This document shows positions 11,210 to 23,500 of a stretch of 64,000 nucleotides of DNA, piece after piece. The position numbers and the translations under genes were made by a program. Location: contig OX345646.1 in the NCBI GenBank assembly GCA_947044365.1, forward strand, positions 1 to 64,000. Reading direction: 5' to 3'. Position 1 is the first letter of the stretch; each line of letters opens with the position of its first letter. The notes beneath the pieces are model-generated. The model did no database searches and was not told where the DNA came from. It saw only the letters and a program-made list of their open reading frames with translations. This stretch comes from Petrosia ficiformis (Eukaryota > Porifera > Demospongiae > Haplosclerida > Petrosiidae).

Positions 11210-14142
11210 ATGTCCAAAAGGAGACTCTTGGACAGTGATTCCGACATTGAAGACTTTGTTTTGAAGAAAACAAAATCTTCACTTTCCTGCGAGAAATATA
11301 GTGTTGGAGGTTTACCTGAGTTTTTGAATCTAGAAAGTAAGTATTTTTAACAAATTAATTTATTTTATTTGATTGTTAGATTCAAGTGACAAGAAGTCAA
11401 CATCTGAAGAATACAGTAATTCAGGCTGTACAGAAGAAACATCTCTTCATTTAGAATGTAAGTGTTGTCAATACAATTTAGTTTGAGTTTATGTACCTGT
11501 TAGGTTCAAGTGATGATGAGTCAGTACAAGATATTACAGATGAAGGTAAAATGACATATGCTTTAAGGTTAATTTATGTTACTTGTACAAGTAGGTTCGA
11601 TTCAAGACATTTCAGAGAGTGTGGAAGATTGTAAGATTGATATAGACTTTTAAGCAAATATGAACTCATTTTCTTCAGTTTCCAGTGAAGAAGAAGGAAA
11701 GACATCACTGAGGAAGTCAACAAGAATATGGTTAGTTACTTTTTTAGTAACACAAACTCTAGAATGCATTAATATAGGAAACACCAAACTATAAAAGAAA
11801 AGGTCATTGATGGTCTCACAAGAGACCTCAATGCACCAATAGAAGTTAGAGATACGGGGACAAGTAAAGGGAGAGGCATATTTGCCTTAAAACCTATACC
11901 ATCGCACACATTTCTATGCGAATATAAAACAACTGGGGTATATAATCAATTACAATATGACAAAAGATTGAAAGAATATGAAAAAAACAATGAAACCTCT
12001 GGAAGCATTTCCTTCAAAGTTGGGAGAAAGACCTTATTTTATGATGCCACCAGACGTTACAATCAGTATGGTTTGTACATGAACCATAGTCGTAATCCAA
12101 ATGCAAGAATCTACAGTCCCATCACCATCCGAGGTAAATCTAGACTTGGAATGTACTCAATTCAGGATGTACAAGAAGATGAAGAATTAGAATGGGATTA
12201 TGGCATAACAACAAGTGAAATGCCATGGTTACAATCAAAAGGTAAATCTCTGCATTTATGATATATTGTACTATCAAACTAATAAAGTAGGTGAAGCAGA
12301 CACTGAAGTAGACATTGAAGAGAAAGAGGATGAGGAAGATACTATACAGCAGTTAGGTAGGTTATAGTTAATTATGTTACATTCAATTAACCTTTCATGG
12401 ATGGTTTGTTCTTGAGCTATCACAATAGCCATGGTGTTACAGTCTATCATTGATGTGGTCCGGGTTGGCATATTTTTGTTCTTAAATTTAAGCCATTTTC
12501 CTGCATAGTTTTGCACTCTGGTCTCTGAAAGAGTTAAATTATCAATCCGTACTTTAGGTAACTTTGAAAAATATAGAAAATACTATCACTGTCCTGTAGA
12601 AGGATGTAAAGCACAAGCCTTGAAAAAACTATCGAATCATCTAACATCTGTTCATTCAATAACTGATACTACAACCCGAAAAGAGCTATTAGCAAAAGCA
12701 AAGAAAGCAGGAGTTGCAAAGAGAGGTGAAATGAAAAGAAATCCGTTGCAACTAACCATCCAGCAAAGCTTCCAAATTAGTCAACATGTCGATAAAAATA
12801 TTGTGGTGCCCACGGCTCAAAAAAAAAAGGGGTCAACCCGCAGTTATGAGTTTTATGACATCGACAATACAAAAGAACTGGCAGCATTCTACAAAAATCT
12901 GACTAGCTTCGACGGAGGCAGCAAATCCTCCGTTGAAGCTAGACAGATTTGCACAGATGTGTCGAAATATTTGGCATTTGCCGACTCGACACAGTTAAAA
13001 TGGGACAATCTTCTCGACACGGATCGTCTCAAGCAGTATGTGGAGAAGCTCCAGAAAACTGCCATAGGACCTGATGGCCTTGTCACAAAATTGGACAGGG
13101 TACAAACTGCTCTCAGATACTTAATGAGAGATGTTCCCAAGTACAAAACCAGTGATGCTGCGACGAAAACAATCGAGAGAGTAGGTCTTTGGAAAGCAGG
13201 TTTCCGAACTGCAAAAATCACACACACAAGGGATAAGGCAGCACGTGAAGTCGACACAACCGATGATGATATGCAGGCTTTGAAAGAGTTGATACATTCA
13301 AAGATTGCAAAAACTAAAGTAGAGACCATAGTAAACAGAGGAAAGTCCTCAGATGAGGACATAAATTTTATCGCAACATATTTATTTATCTGCTTTGGAT
13401 ACAAAAATTTCCAAAGAGCAGGTCCAGCTATAAACATGACTCTTAAAGAAGTGGCAGAAGCCACATATGTTGGGGAAGATGAAGATACAATGCTAAAAAT
13501 TATAGTTAGCAATCACAAGACTGCTAAAACATACGGTCCAGCTGTTTTATATTTATCTCTTGATGATTCTGCAATTTTCAATCACTACATCGAGGAAATA
13601 CGACCAAACATTGCTACATCAGCAGAGTGTGACATTGCCCTTCTTAGGGCAAATGGCCTATCCTTTAGAAACAACTATTCACACATTATAAGAGCATACG
13701 CTATTGAAGTTGGATTAACAAGAATTCCATCCTTGACAGCTGTTCGAAAAGCTGGAGCTGTAACAGGAAGAGCAGTGCTATCAAACCCTGAAATGGAGGC
13801 AATGTCTCGACAGATGTCCCACAGTTCTGCAACATCAGAATTATATTATCGTGTTCGGAAAGGAGGGAAACAATCTCTGAGTGCATTTAAATCGATGCAA
13901 ATGCTAACAGGTAAGTGAGATGTGTACACATAATAAAAAATTACACATTCTTTGACACAGAGCAATCCACTCCACTTCCAAGTGGTTATTTAGAAGCCAT
14001 TGAAGTATTTTTTAAAGACGAGTTGTCAAAGAAATCTACGCCTACTTTGGCTAAATGTCGCACCTTTCTTAACAACTACACCTGTGACAAAACAACAAAA
14101 CAGGTACAAGACAAAGTCCGTGCATTAAATACGTCTAAATAA
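11210..14142 (+). CDS. SET domain - C2H2 zinc finger - tyrosine recombinase fusion, 9 exons, 799 aa (module 2)
   Basis: Exons 11210-11336, 11380-11457, 11504-11545, 11595-11630, 11679-11730, 11778-12241, 12291-12356, 12558-13910 and 13961-14142 join in frame (2400 nt). Residues 1-110 are an acidic Ser/Asp/Glu leader spread over five tiny exons. Residues about 135-262 form a KMT5A(SET8)-like SET domain: SKGRGIFA, YDATRRYNQYG, the cofactor-site MNHS and ELEWDYG, ending MPWLQ as SET8 ends in PWL. Residues 300-321 are a C2H2 finger (C300, C305, H316, H321). A helical core-binding region follows, then a YR catalytic domain: R575 in FQRAG, K609 in NHKTAK, R685 in TAVRKAG, H710 in MSHSS and Y719. 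The first box-II His is Thr. The single continuous frame argues that the fusion is real. The protein could bind DNA and recombine it while marking histone H4 or another substrate. It may be a Crypton-like element protein or a domesticated gene; I do not know a named family with this order. Confidence 0.75.
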
Positions 14143-14760
14143 GTAATCTTTAAGTATTCTTTTCATTACTATCATGAGTCATTCCACTCATTTAGTTATA
14201 TATTATTAACATAATGTATCACTTCATTTCTATCATTTATCCATTTAGTTATATATTACTTAGTTATATACTATTAACATAATGTACCCCTTTATTTATT
14301 TATTTTAGTTCTTTTCATTTACCCATTTCAGTATATAATTATTCACTAATCATTTATGCTATCAATATACCATGGGTAAATATCATGATTTCATTACTAT
14401 CAGTGTTATATCAAAAAGTATGTTTATTTCTTGTTATTTAAAAAATAGAATTAATAACATTGTAAAGGAGTAGTAGTGCATTAATCATACATGGATTATG
14501 TAATGAAAAAACTATGACAGTGAATACAAACTATATGAAAGTCTAACTTAATCCAAAACAATACTCACCTTTCAACAATATATTAATAATCAAGTAATCA
14601 GCCAAAACTAACTTAGTAAGTACTTGAAACATCACAGTTAATAAATGAATTGTAGTCCTGAACAAAAAAAGGGGGACATACTTATTAGTAACTTCCAAAT
14701 TACTAGGGAGACTTAAAATTGCCAAATACTTGGTGACCAATAAATGCCTTCTAACCTACT
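14143..14760. other. 3' flank of SET-YR gene
   Basis: AT-rich sequence with a short duplicated phrase (TTAGTTATATATTA and ATTAACATAATGTA near 14195-14285). No gene is seen. Confidence 0.4.
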
Positions 14761-14940
14761 TTAATAGGCAAGCGAGATGAGCATACATGGAGAAAAGTTA
14801 CATTAAAACAGAGCAATCCACTGCCCCACCAAGCGGTTCTATACAGCCAATTAAAAAGTTTATGATAAAAAAGGCAACCATAAACAACACACAAAACATA
14901 AAAGAATATATTAATAAGTTGATTTAACCACACGGTTATA
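14761..14940 (+). pseudogene. Decayed duplicate of last intron and exon of the SET-YR gene
   Basis: TAATAGGCAAGCGAGATGAG matches the exon 8 donor region (TAACAGGTAAGTGAGATGTG), and AACAGAGCAATCCACTGCC matches the acceptor and start of exon 9 (ACAGAGCAATCCACTCC). The donor GT is now GC and the frame after it is lost. This is a broken partial copy about 850 bases downstream of the original. Confidence 0.75.
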
Positions 14941-14964
14941 AATTTAGTAAACGCTAAAGGACAT

Positions 14965-15130
14965 ACATTATATTATTACTTTTAGGGACATGTTACATGG
15001 TTTATCACAACACAAGGGACATAACGGTATGTCCCTCGAATTTTCAGTATGTCCCTGCATTTTCAGGCAAAAGGACATAATATGTCCCCGAAATGGGCCA
15101 AGGGACATGGATAGGGACATATTCTCAGGG
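14965..15130. repeat. Cluster of AGGGACAT / ATGTCCCT motifs (right flank)
   Basis: At least eight copies of the motif in both orientations lie within about 165 bases. This is the same motif that fills 8.16-10.2 kb on the left of the SET-YR gene. It ends directly at the telomere-like heptamer array. Confidence 0.8.
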
Positions 15131-15327
15131 CTAAACCCTAAACCCTAAACCCTAAACCCTAAACCCTAAACCCTAAACCCTAAACCCTAAACCCTAAACC
15201 CTAAACCCTAAACCCTAAACCCTAAACCCTAAACCCTAAACCCTAAACCCTAAACCCTAAACCCTAAACCCTAAACCCTAAACCCTAAACCCTAAACCCT
15301 AACCCTAAACCCTAAACCCTAAACCCC
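15131..15327. repeat. (CCCTAAA)n plant-type telomere-like array, about 28 copies
   Basis: Uninterrupted CCCTAAA heptamers, with one six-base CCCTAA variant near 15300. On the other strand this is TTTAGGG, the plant/algal telomere repeat, not the animal TTAGGG. It is internal: unique genes lie on both sides. It grades into the 39-bp satellite at its right end. Confidence 0.95.
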
Positions 15328-16790
15328 AAGCCACACCCCCTAACCCCACCCTTGACCCTAGACCCCAAGCCACACCCCCTAACCCCACCCTTGACCCTAG
15401 ACCCCAAGCCACACCCCCTAACCCCACCCTTGACCCTAGACCCCAAGCCACACCCCCTAACCCCACCCTTGACCCTAGACCCCAAGCCACACCCCCTAAC
15501 CCCACCCTTGACCTTAGACCCCAAGCCACACCCCCTAACCCCACCCTTGACCCTAGACCCCAAGCCACACCCCCTAACCCCACCCTTGACCCTAGACCCC
15601 AAGCCACACCCCCTAACCCCACCCTTGACCCTAGACCCCAAGCCACACCCCCTAACCCCACCCTTGACCCTAGACCCCAAGCCACACCCCCTAACCCCAC
15701 CCTTGACCCTAGACCCCAAGCCACACCCCCTAACCCCACCCTTGACCCTAGACCCCAAGCCACACCTCCTAACCCCACCCTTGACCCTAGACCCCAAGCC
15801 ACACCCCCTAACCCCACCCTTGACCCTAGACCCCAAGCCACACCCCCTAACCCCACCCTTGACCCTAGACCCCAAGCCACACCCCCTAACCCCACCCTTG
15901 ACCCTAGACCCCAAGCCACACCCCCTAACCCCACCCTTGACCCTAGACCCCAAGCCACACCCCCTAACCCCACCCTTGACCCTAGACCCCAAGCCACACC
16001 CCCTAACCCCACCCTTGACCCTAGACCCCAAGCCACACCCCCTAACCCCACCCTTGACCCTAGACCCCAAGCCACACCCCCTAACCCCACCCTTGACCCT
16101 AGACCCCAAGCCACACCCCCTAACCCCACCCTTGACCCTAGACCCCAAGCCACACCCCCTAACCCCACCCTTGACCCTAGACCCCAAGCCACACCCCCTA
16201 ACCCCACCCTTGACCCTAGACCCCAAGCCACACCCCCTAACCCCACCCTTGACCCTAGACCCCAAGCCACACCCCCTAACCCCACCCTTGACCCTAGACC
16301 CCAAGCCACACCCCCTAACCCCACCCTTGACCCTAGACCCCAAGCCACACCCCCTAACCCCACCCTTGACCCTAGACCCCAAGCCACACCCCCTAACCCC
16401 ACCCTTGACCCTAGACCCCAAGCCACACCCCCTAACCCCACCCTTGACCCTAGACCCCAAGCCACACCCCCTAACCCCACCCTTGACCCTAGACCCCAAG
16501 CCACACCCCCTAACCCCACCCTTGACCCTAGACCCCAAGCCACACCCCCTAACCCCACCCTTGACCCTAGACCCCAAGCCACACCCCCTAACCCCACCCT
16601 TGACCCTAGACCCCAAGCCACACCCCCTAACCCCACCCTTGACCCTAGACCCCAAGCCACACCCCCTAACCCCACCCTTGACCCTAGACCCCAAGCCACA
16701 CCCCCTAACCCCACCCTTGACCCTAGACCCCAAGCCACACCCCCTAACCCCACCCTTGACCCTAGACCCCAAGCCACACCCCCTAACCCC
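15328..16790. repeat. 39-bp C-rich minisatellite, about 37 copies
   Basis: The unit reads CCCCAAGCCACACCCCCTAA then CCCCACCCTTGACCCTAGA. Copies are almost identical; rare variants include ACCTTAG near 15510 and CACACCTCC near 15765. Since 39 is divisible by three and the unit has no stop in several frames, three long open frames appear, but they are repeat artefacts. The G-rich strand has five runs of three to five G per unit. Confidence 0.97.
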
Positions 16791-17210
16791 ATACTTGATG
16801 TTTTACTACCCTGCCATTAACATTGCTTTAAATACCATTATAATTTTCATTTTAATCGCATCATAAACACAATATAATCACAATGAAATTGCGATATAAT
16901 TGTTAGGAATGAGTTAGGAAAGTTTTAAAAATGCATTAAGAATAATTATGTTAAAAAGTGTGTTGTAATTGAATTCACAATGAGTTAAAATTGAGTTAAA
17001 AATGTGTTAAAGATGTGCAAAAACTGTATTATAATAGTGTTAAGAGTGCGTTACGAAAGTGTTAAAGTTACTATCATAGTTTGAATTACAAGTGCAGTAA
17101 TATGGGTTCAATCGATATTTCTGAGACAAGAAGCCTAATCAGCATTTCCTTACCAATTTATAATTATAACAATCTCATCTTCAAAAATAACCACATAATT
17201 TTACAAGCCA
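16791..17210. other. AT-rich spacer with degenerate GTGTTAAA words
   Basis: Short reiterated words of the type GAGTTAAAA, GTGTTAAAG and GTGTTAAGAG between 16900 and 17065. No coding signal. Confidence 0.5.
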
Positions 17211-17516
17211 AAGGACATTATTATCTAACTCTAGGAACAGTTACTGCTCAATCTGAAATCATACATTTTGCAATGAAAAATCAGTACAAAGGCTATAGTT
17301 CAGGGTAAAAATTCAAATTTTGATAGAATATTAAAACGCTCACGGTTCTAACACATAATATTATTGAACAAAACAAAATTTGGAAACATAATATTAAGAA
17401 CATCATTATCTAACTCTAGGAACAGTTTTGGCTCATCCTCAAATAATTCATTTTGCAATGAAAAATCAGTACAAAGGCTACAGTTCAGGGTAAAAGGTCA
17501 AATTATGATAGAATTT
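17211..17516. repeat. 181-bp satellite (family B), left remnant
   Basis: One and a half units of the 181-bp satellite described at 26152-35175, recognised by TATCTAACTCTAGGAACAG and TTCAGGGTAAAAATTCAAAT. It breaks off where the 62/66-bp satellite begins, showing that the latter lies within family B. Confidence 0.85.
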
Positions 17517-20500
17517 TCTTCCCTTCGGAGATGTTGGCTGCACAGGTGCTTGTGTGACAATCGGTTGGGTTGAAGTGTTGGAGATTCTACGGATGTTGGA
17601 CACCCAGGTACTTGTGTGACTGCCTATCAGTTGGGTTGAAGGGTTGGAAGTTCTGCTATGAGTGGTCTCGCCCACTGTGTGTGAGTACGATCTTCCCTTC
17701 AGAAATGTTGGCTGCACAGGTACTCCAGTGTCTATCGGTTGGTTTGTGTGTTGGGAGAGTTTTCCTAACACACTGTATGTTAGTGCCATCTTCAGTTCAG
17801 AGATGTTGGATGCAGTGTACCTATCGGTTGGGTTGAAGTGTAGGAAGTTCTGCTGGGAGAGTTGTGCTAACACTATGTATGTTAGTACTATCTTCACTTG
17901 CGACAAGTTGGCTGCACAGGTACTACTTGTGTGCCTACATATCGGTTGGTTTGAAGTGTTGGAAGTTCTGGAGGGAGAGCATTGTTTAGACCGTTGTGTG
18001 TCAGACTATCATCCATCCAGAGATGCTGGGTTCCTTGCGTGCCTACCGGTTGGTTTGTTGTAAACACAGTTGTCACAAGTGGAGGTAGTACTATATTATA
18101 GAGGTGTAGGTTCAGACTAAATTGTTGTTCATATAGTCTGTCAGAGTATGTTGGGAGATGTGTTGGGCAAGTTTTGTTTACACTTGTGTGTAAGTATTAT
18201 CTTCCCTTCGGAGATGTTGGCTGCACAGGTTCTTGTGTGCCCATCGGTGGGTTGAAGTGTTGGAAATTCTACGGATGTTGGATGCACAGGTACTAGTGTG
18301 CCAATCGGTTTGGTTGAAGTGTTGGAAGTTCTACGGATGTTGGATGCACAGGCACTAGTGTGCTAATCGGTTGGGTTGAAGTGTTGGAAGTTCTACGGAT
18401 GTTGGATGCACAGGTACTAGTGTGCCAATCGGTTGGGTTGAAGTGTTGCAAGTTCAACGGATGTTGGATGCACAGGTACTAGTGTGCCAATCGGTTGGGT
18501 TGAAGTGTTGGAAGTTCTACGGATGTTGGATGCACAGGTACTAGTGTGCCAATCGGTTGGGTTGAAGTGTTGGAAGTTCTACGGATGTTGGATGCACAGG
18601 TACTAGTGTGCCAATCGGTTGGGTTGAAGTGTTGGAAGTTCTACGGATGTTGGATGAACAGGTACTTGTGTGCCTATCAGTTGAATTGAAGTGTTGGAAG
18701 TTCTGTGGATGTTGGCAGCACAGGTGCTCTAGTGTCTATCAGTTGGTTTGATGTGTTGGGAGAGATTTGCTGCTAACTCACTGTATGTTAGTACCATCTT
18801 CCCTTCAGAAATGTTGGATGCACAGGTACTTGTGTGCCTATCGATTGGGTTGAAGTGTAGGAAGTTCTGCTGGGAGAGTTGTGCTAACACACTGTATGTT
18901 AGTACCATCTTCCCTTCAGACAAGTTGGCTACACAGGTACTACTTGTGTGCCTGCATATCGGTTGGTTTGAAGTGTTGGAAGTTCTGGAGGGAGAGCGTT
19001 GTTTAGACCGTTGTGTGTCGGACTATCATCCATCCAGAGATGTTGGATTCATTGTGTGCTGGATGGTTTTGTTGTAAACACAGTTGTCACAAGTGGAGGT
19101 AGTACTATATTATAGAGGTGTAGGTTCAGACTAAATTGTTGTTCATATAGTCTGTCAGAGTATGTTGGGAGTTGTGTTGGGCAAGTTGTGTTTCCACTTG
19201 TGTGCGAGTATTATCTTCAATTTGGAGATGTTGGCTGCACAGGTGCTTGTGTGCCTGCCTATCGGTTGGGTTGAAGTGTTGGAAGTTCTGCGGATGTTAG
19301 ATGCACAGGTACTTGTGTACCTATCGATTGGGTTGAAGTGTTGGAAGTTCTGTCGATGTTCGATGCACAGGTACTTGTGTTCCTATCGGTTCGATTGAAG
19401 TGTTGGAAGTTCTGCGGATGTTGGATGCACAGGTACTTGTACACCTATCGATTGGGTCGAAGTGTTGGAAGTTCTGTGCATGTTGGCCACATGGGTACTT
19501 GTGTGCCTGCCTATCGGTTGGGTTGATGTGTTGGAAGTTCTGCGGATGTTGGATGCACAGGTACCTGTGTACCTATCGGTTGGGTTGAAGTGTTGGAAGT
19601 TCTGCGGATGTTGGATGCACAGGTACTTGTGTACCTATCGATTGGGTTGAAGTGTTGAAAGTTCTGCGCTTGTTGGCCACACAGGTACTTGTGTGCCTGC
19701 CTATCGGTTGGGTTGAAGTGTTGGAAGTTCTGCGGATGTTAGAGGCACAGGTACCTGTGTACCTATCGGTTGGGTTGAAGTGTTGGAAGTTATGCGCATG
19801 TTGGCCACACAGGTACTTGTGTGCCTGCCTATCGATTGGGTTGAAGTGTTAGAAGTTCTGCGCATGTTGGCCACATGGGTACTTGTGTGCCTGCCTATCG
19901 GTTGGGTTGATGTGTTGGAAGTTCTGCGGATGTTGGATGCACAGGTACTTGTGTGCCTATCGATTGGGTTGAAGTGTAGGAAGTTCTGCTGGGAGAGTTG
20001 TGCTAACACACTGTATGTTAGTACCATCTTCCCTTCAGACAAGTTGGCTGCACAGGTACTACTTGTGTGCCTGCATATCGGTTGGTTTGAAGTGTTGGAA
20101 GTTCTGGAGGGAGAGCGTTGTTTAGACCGTTGTGTGTCGGACTATCATCCATCCAGAGATGTTGGATTCATTGTGTGCTGGATGGTTTTGTTGTAAACAC
20201 AGTTGTCACAAGTGGAGGTAGTACTATATTATAGAGGTATAGGTTCAGACTAAATTGTTGTTCATATAGTCTGTCAGAGTATGTTGGGAGTTGTGTTGGG
20301 CAAGTTGTGTTTCCACTTGTGTGCGAGTATTATCTTCAATTTGGAGATGTTGGCTGCACAGGTGCTTGTGTGCCTGCCTATCGGTTGGGTTGAAGTGTTG
20401 GAAGTTCTGCGGATGTTAGATGCACAGGTACTTGTGTGCCTGCCTATCGATTGGGTTGAAGTGTTAGAAGTTCTGCGCATGTTGGCCACATGGGTACTTG

Positions 20501-23500
20501 TGTGCCTGCCTATCGGTTGGGTTGATGTGTTGGAAGTTCTGCGGATGTTGGATGCACAGGTACCTGTGTACCTATCAGTTGGGTTGAAGTGTTGGAAGTT
20601 ATGCGCATGTTGGCCACACAGGTACTTGTGTGCCTGCCTATCGATTGGGTTGAAGTGTTAGAAGTTCTGCGCATGTTGGCCACACAGGTACTTGTGTGCC
20701 TGCCTATCGGTTGGGTTGATGTGTTGGAAGTTCTGCGGATGTTGGATGCACAGGTACCTGTGTACCTATCGGTTGGGTTGAAGTGTTGGAAGTTCTGCGG
20801 ATGTTGGATGCACAGGTACTTGTGTACCTATCGGTTGGGTTGAAGTGTTGAAAGTTCTGCGCTTGTTGGCCACACAGGTACTTGTGTGTCTGCCTATCGG
20901 TTAGGTTGAAGTGTTGGAAGTTCTGCGGATGTTAGATGCACAGGTACTTGTGTACCTATCGATTGGGTTGAAGTGTTGGAAGTTCTGGAGGGAGAGCTTT
21001 GTATAGACCGTTGTGTGTCGGACTATCATCCATCCAGAGATGTTGGATTCATTGTGTGCTGGATGGTTTTGTTGTAAACACAGTTGTCACAAGTGGAGGT
21101 AGTACTATATTATAGAGGTGTAGGTTCAGACTAAATTGTTGTTCATATAGTCTGTCAGATTATGTTGGGAGTTGTGTTGGGCAAGTTGTGTTTACACTTG
21201 TGTGCGAGTATTATCTTCAATTTGGAGATGTTGGCTGCACAGGTACTTGTGTGCCTATCGATTGGTTTGAAGTGTTGGAAATTCTGCACATGTTGGCCAC
21301 ATGGGTACTTGTGTGCCTGCCTGTCGGTTGGGTTGAAGTGTTGGAAGCTCTGTAGATGTTCGATGCACAGGTACTTGTGTTCCTATCGGTTCGATTGAAG
21401 TGTTGGAAGTTCTGCGGATGTTGGATGCACAGGTACTTGTACACCTATCGATTGGGTCGAAGTGTTGGAAGTTCTGTGCATGTTGGCCACATGGGTACTT
21501 GTGTGCCTGCCTATCGGTTGGGTTGATGTGTTGGAAGTTCTGCGGATGTTGGATGCACAGGTACCTGTGTACCTATCGGTTGGGTTGAAGTGTTGGAAGT
21601 TATGCGCATGTTGGCCACACAGGTACTTGTGTGCCTGCCTATCGATTGGGTTGAAGTGTTAGAAGTTCTGCGCATGTTGGCCACATGGGTACTTGTGTGC
21701 CTGCCTATCGGTTGGGTTGAAGTGTTGGAAGTTCTGCGGATGTTAGATGCACAGGTACTTGTGTACCTATCGATTGGGTTGAAGTGTTGGAAGTTCTGGA
21801 GGGAGAGCTTTGTATAGACCGTTGTGTGTCGGACTATCATCCATCCAGAGATGTTGGATTCATTGTGTGCTGGATGGTTTTGTTGTAAACACAGTTGTCA
21901 CAAGTGGAGGTAGTACTATATTATAGAGGTGTAGGTTCAGACTAAATTGTTGTTCATATAGTCTGTCAGAGTATGTTGGGAGTTGTATTGGGCAAGTTGT
22001 GTTTACACTTGTGTGTAAGTATTCTCTTCCCTTCGGAGAAGTTGGCCACACAGGTACTTGTGTGCCTGCCTATCGGTTGGGTTGAAGTGTTGGAAGTTCT
22101 GCGGATGTTGGCTGCACAGGTACTTGTGTGCCTATCGATTGGTTTGAAGTGTTGGAAGTTCTGCGTATGTTGGCCACATGGGTACTTGTGTGCCTGCCTA
22201 TCGGTTGTGTTGAAGTGTTGGAAGTTCTGTGGATGTTGGATGCACAGGTACTTGTGTGCCTGCCTATCGGTTGGGTTGAATTGTTGGAAGTTCTGCTGGG
22301 ACAGTTGTGCTGACACACTTTGTGTTAGTGCCATCTTCCCTTCAGAGTGTTGGATGCACAGGTACTTGTGTGCCTATCGGTTGGGTGAAGTGTAGGAAGT
22401 TATGCTGGGACAGTTGTGCTGACACACTTTGTGTTAGTGTCATCTTCCCTTCAGTGTTGGATGCACAGGTACTTGTGTGCCTATCGGTTGGGTCAAGTGT
22501 AGGAAATTCTGCAGATGTTAATGCACAGGTACTTGTTTACCTATCAGTTGGGTTGAAGTGTTGGAAGTTCTGCGGATGTTGGATGCACAGGTACTTGTGT
22601 ACCTATAGGTTGGGTTGAAGTGTTGGAAGTTCTGTGGATGTTGGATGCACAGGTACTTGTGTGCCTGCCTATCGGTTGTGTTGAATTGTTGGAAGTTCTG
22701 TGGATGTTGCATGCACAGGTACTATTGTACCTATCGGTTGGGTTGAAGTGTATGAAGTTCTGCTGGGACTGTCGTGCTGACACACTTTGTGTTAGTGCCA
22801 TCTTCCCTTCAGAGATGTTGGATGCACAGGTACTTGTGTGCCTATCGGTTGGGTCAACCTAGTACCTACACCCCAACGGTTTAGACCATTGGGGTGTAGG
22901 TACTATCATCCATCCAGAGATGTTTGCTTCCTTGTGTGCCATCTTCCCTTCAGACAAGTTAGCTGCACAGGTACTACTTGTGTGCCTGCATATCGGTTGG
23001 TTTGAAGTGTTGGAAGTTCTGGAGGGAGAGCGTTGTTTAGACCGTTGTGTGTCGGACTATCATCCATCCAGAGATGTTGGCTTCCTTGTGTGCCTACCGG
23101 TTGGTTTTGTTGTAAACACAGTTGTCACAAGTGGAGGTAGTGCTATATTATAGAGGTGTAGGTTCAGACTAAATTGTTGTTCATATAGTCTGTCAGAGTA
23201 TGTTGGGAGTTGTATTGGGCAAGTTGTGTTTACACTTGTGTGTAAGTATTCTCTTCCCTTCGGAGAAGTTGGCCACACAGGTACTTGTGTGCCTGCCTAT
23301 CGGTTGGGTTGAAGTGTTGGAAGTTCTGCGGATGTTGGCTGCACAGGTACTTGTGTGCCTATCGATTGGTTTGAAGTGTTGGAAGTTCTGCGTATGTTGG
23401 CCACATGGGTACTTGTGTGCCTGCCTATCGGTTGTGTTGAAGTGTTGGAAGTTCTGTGGATGTTGGATGCACAGGTACTTTTGTACCTATCGATTGGGTT

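Noticed and set aside
15131..15327. A true chromosome end or a plant contaminant, from the TTTAGGG-type repeat
   Set aside because: Repeats and animal genes continue on the right, and the array joins local motifs on the left. It is internal as assembled; a chimeric join cannot be excluded but is not shown.
15305..16866. Three open frames of about 490-500 codons on both strands
   Set aside because: They are products of a 39-base repeat without stops; identical 13-residue periodicity in overlapping frames is not a protein gene.
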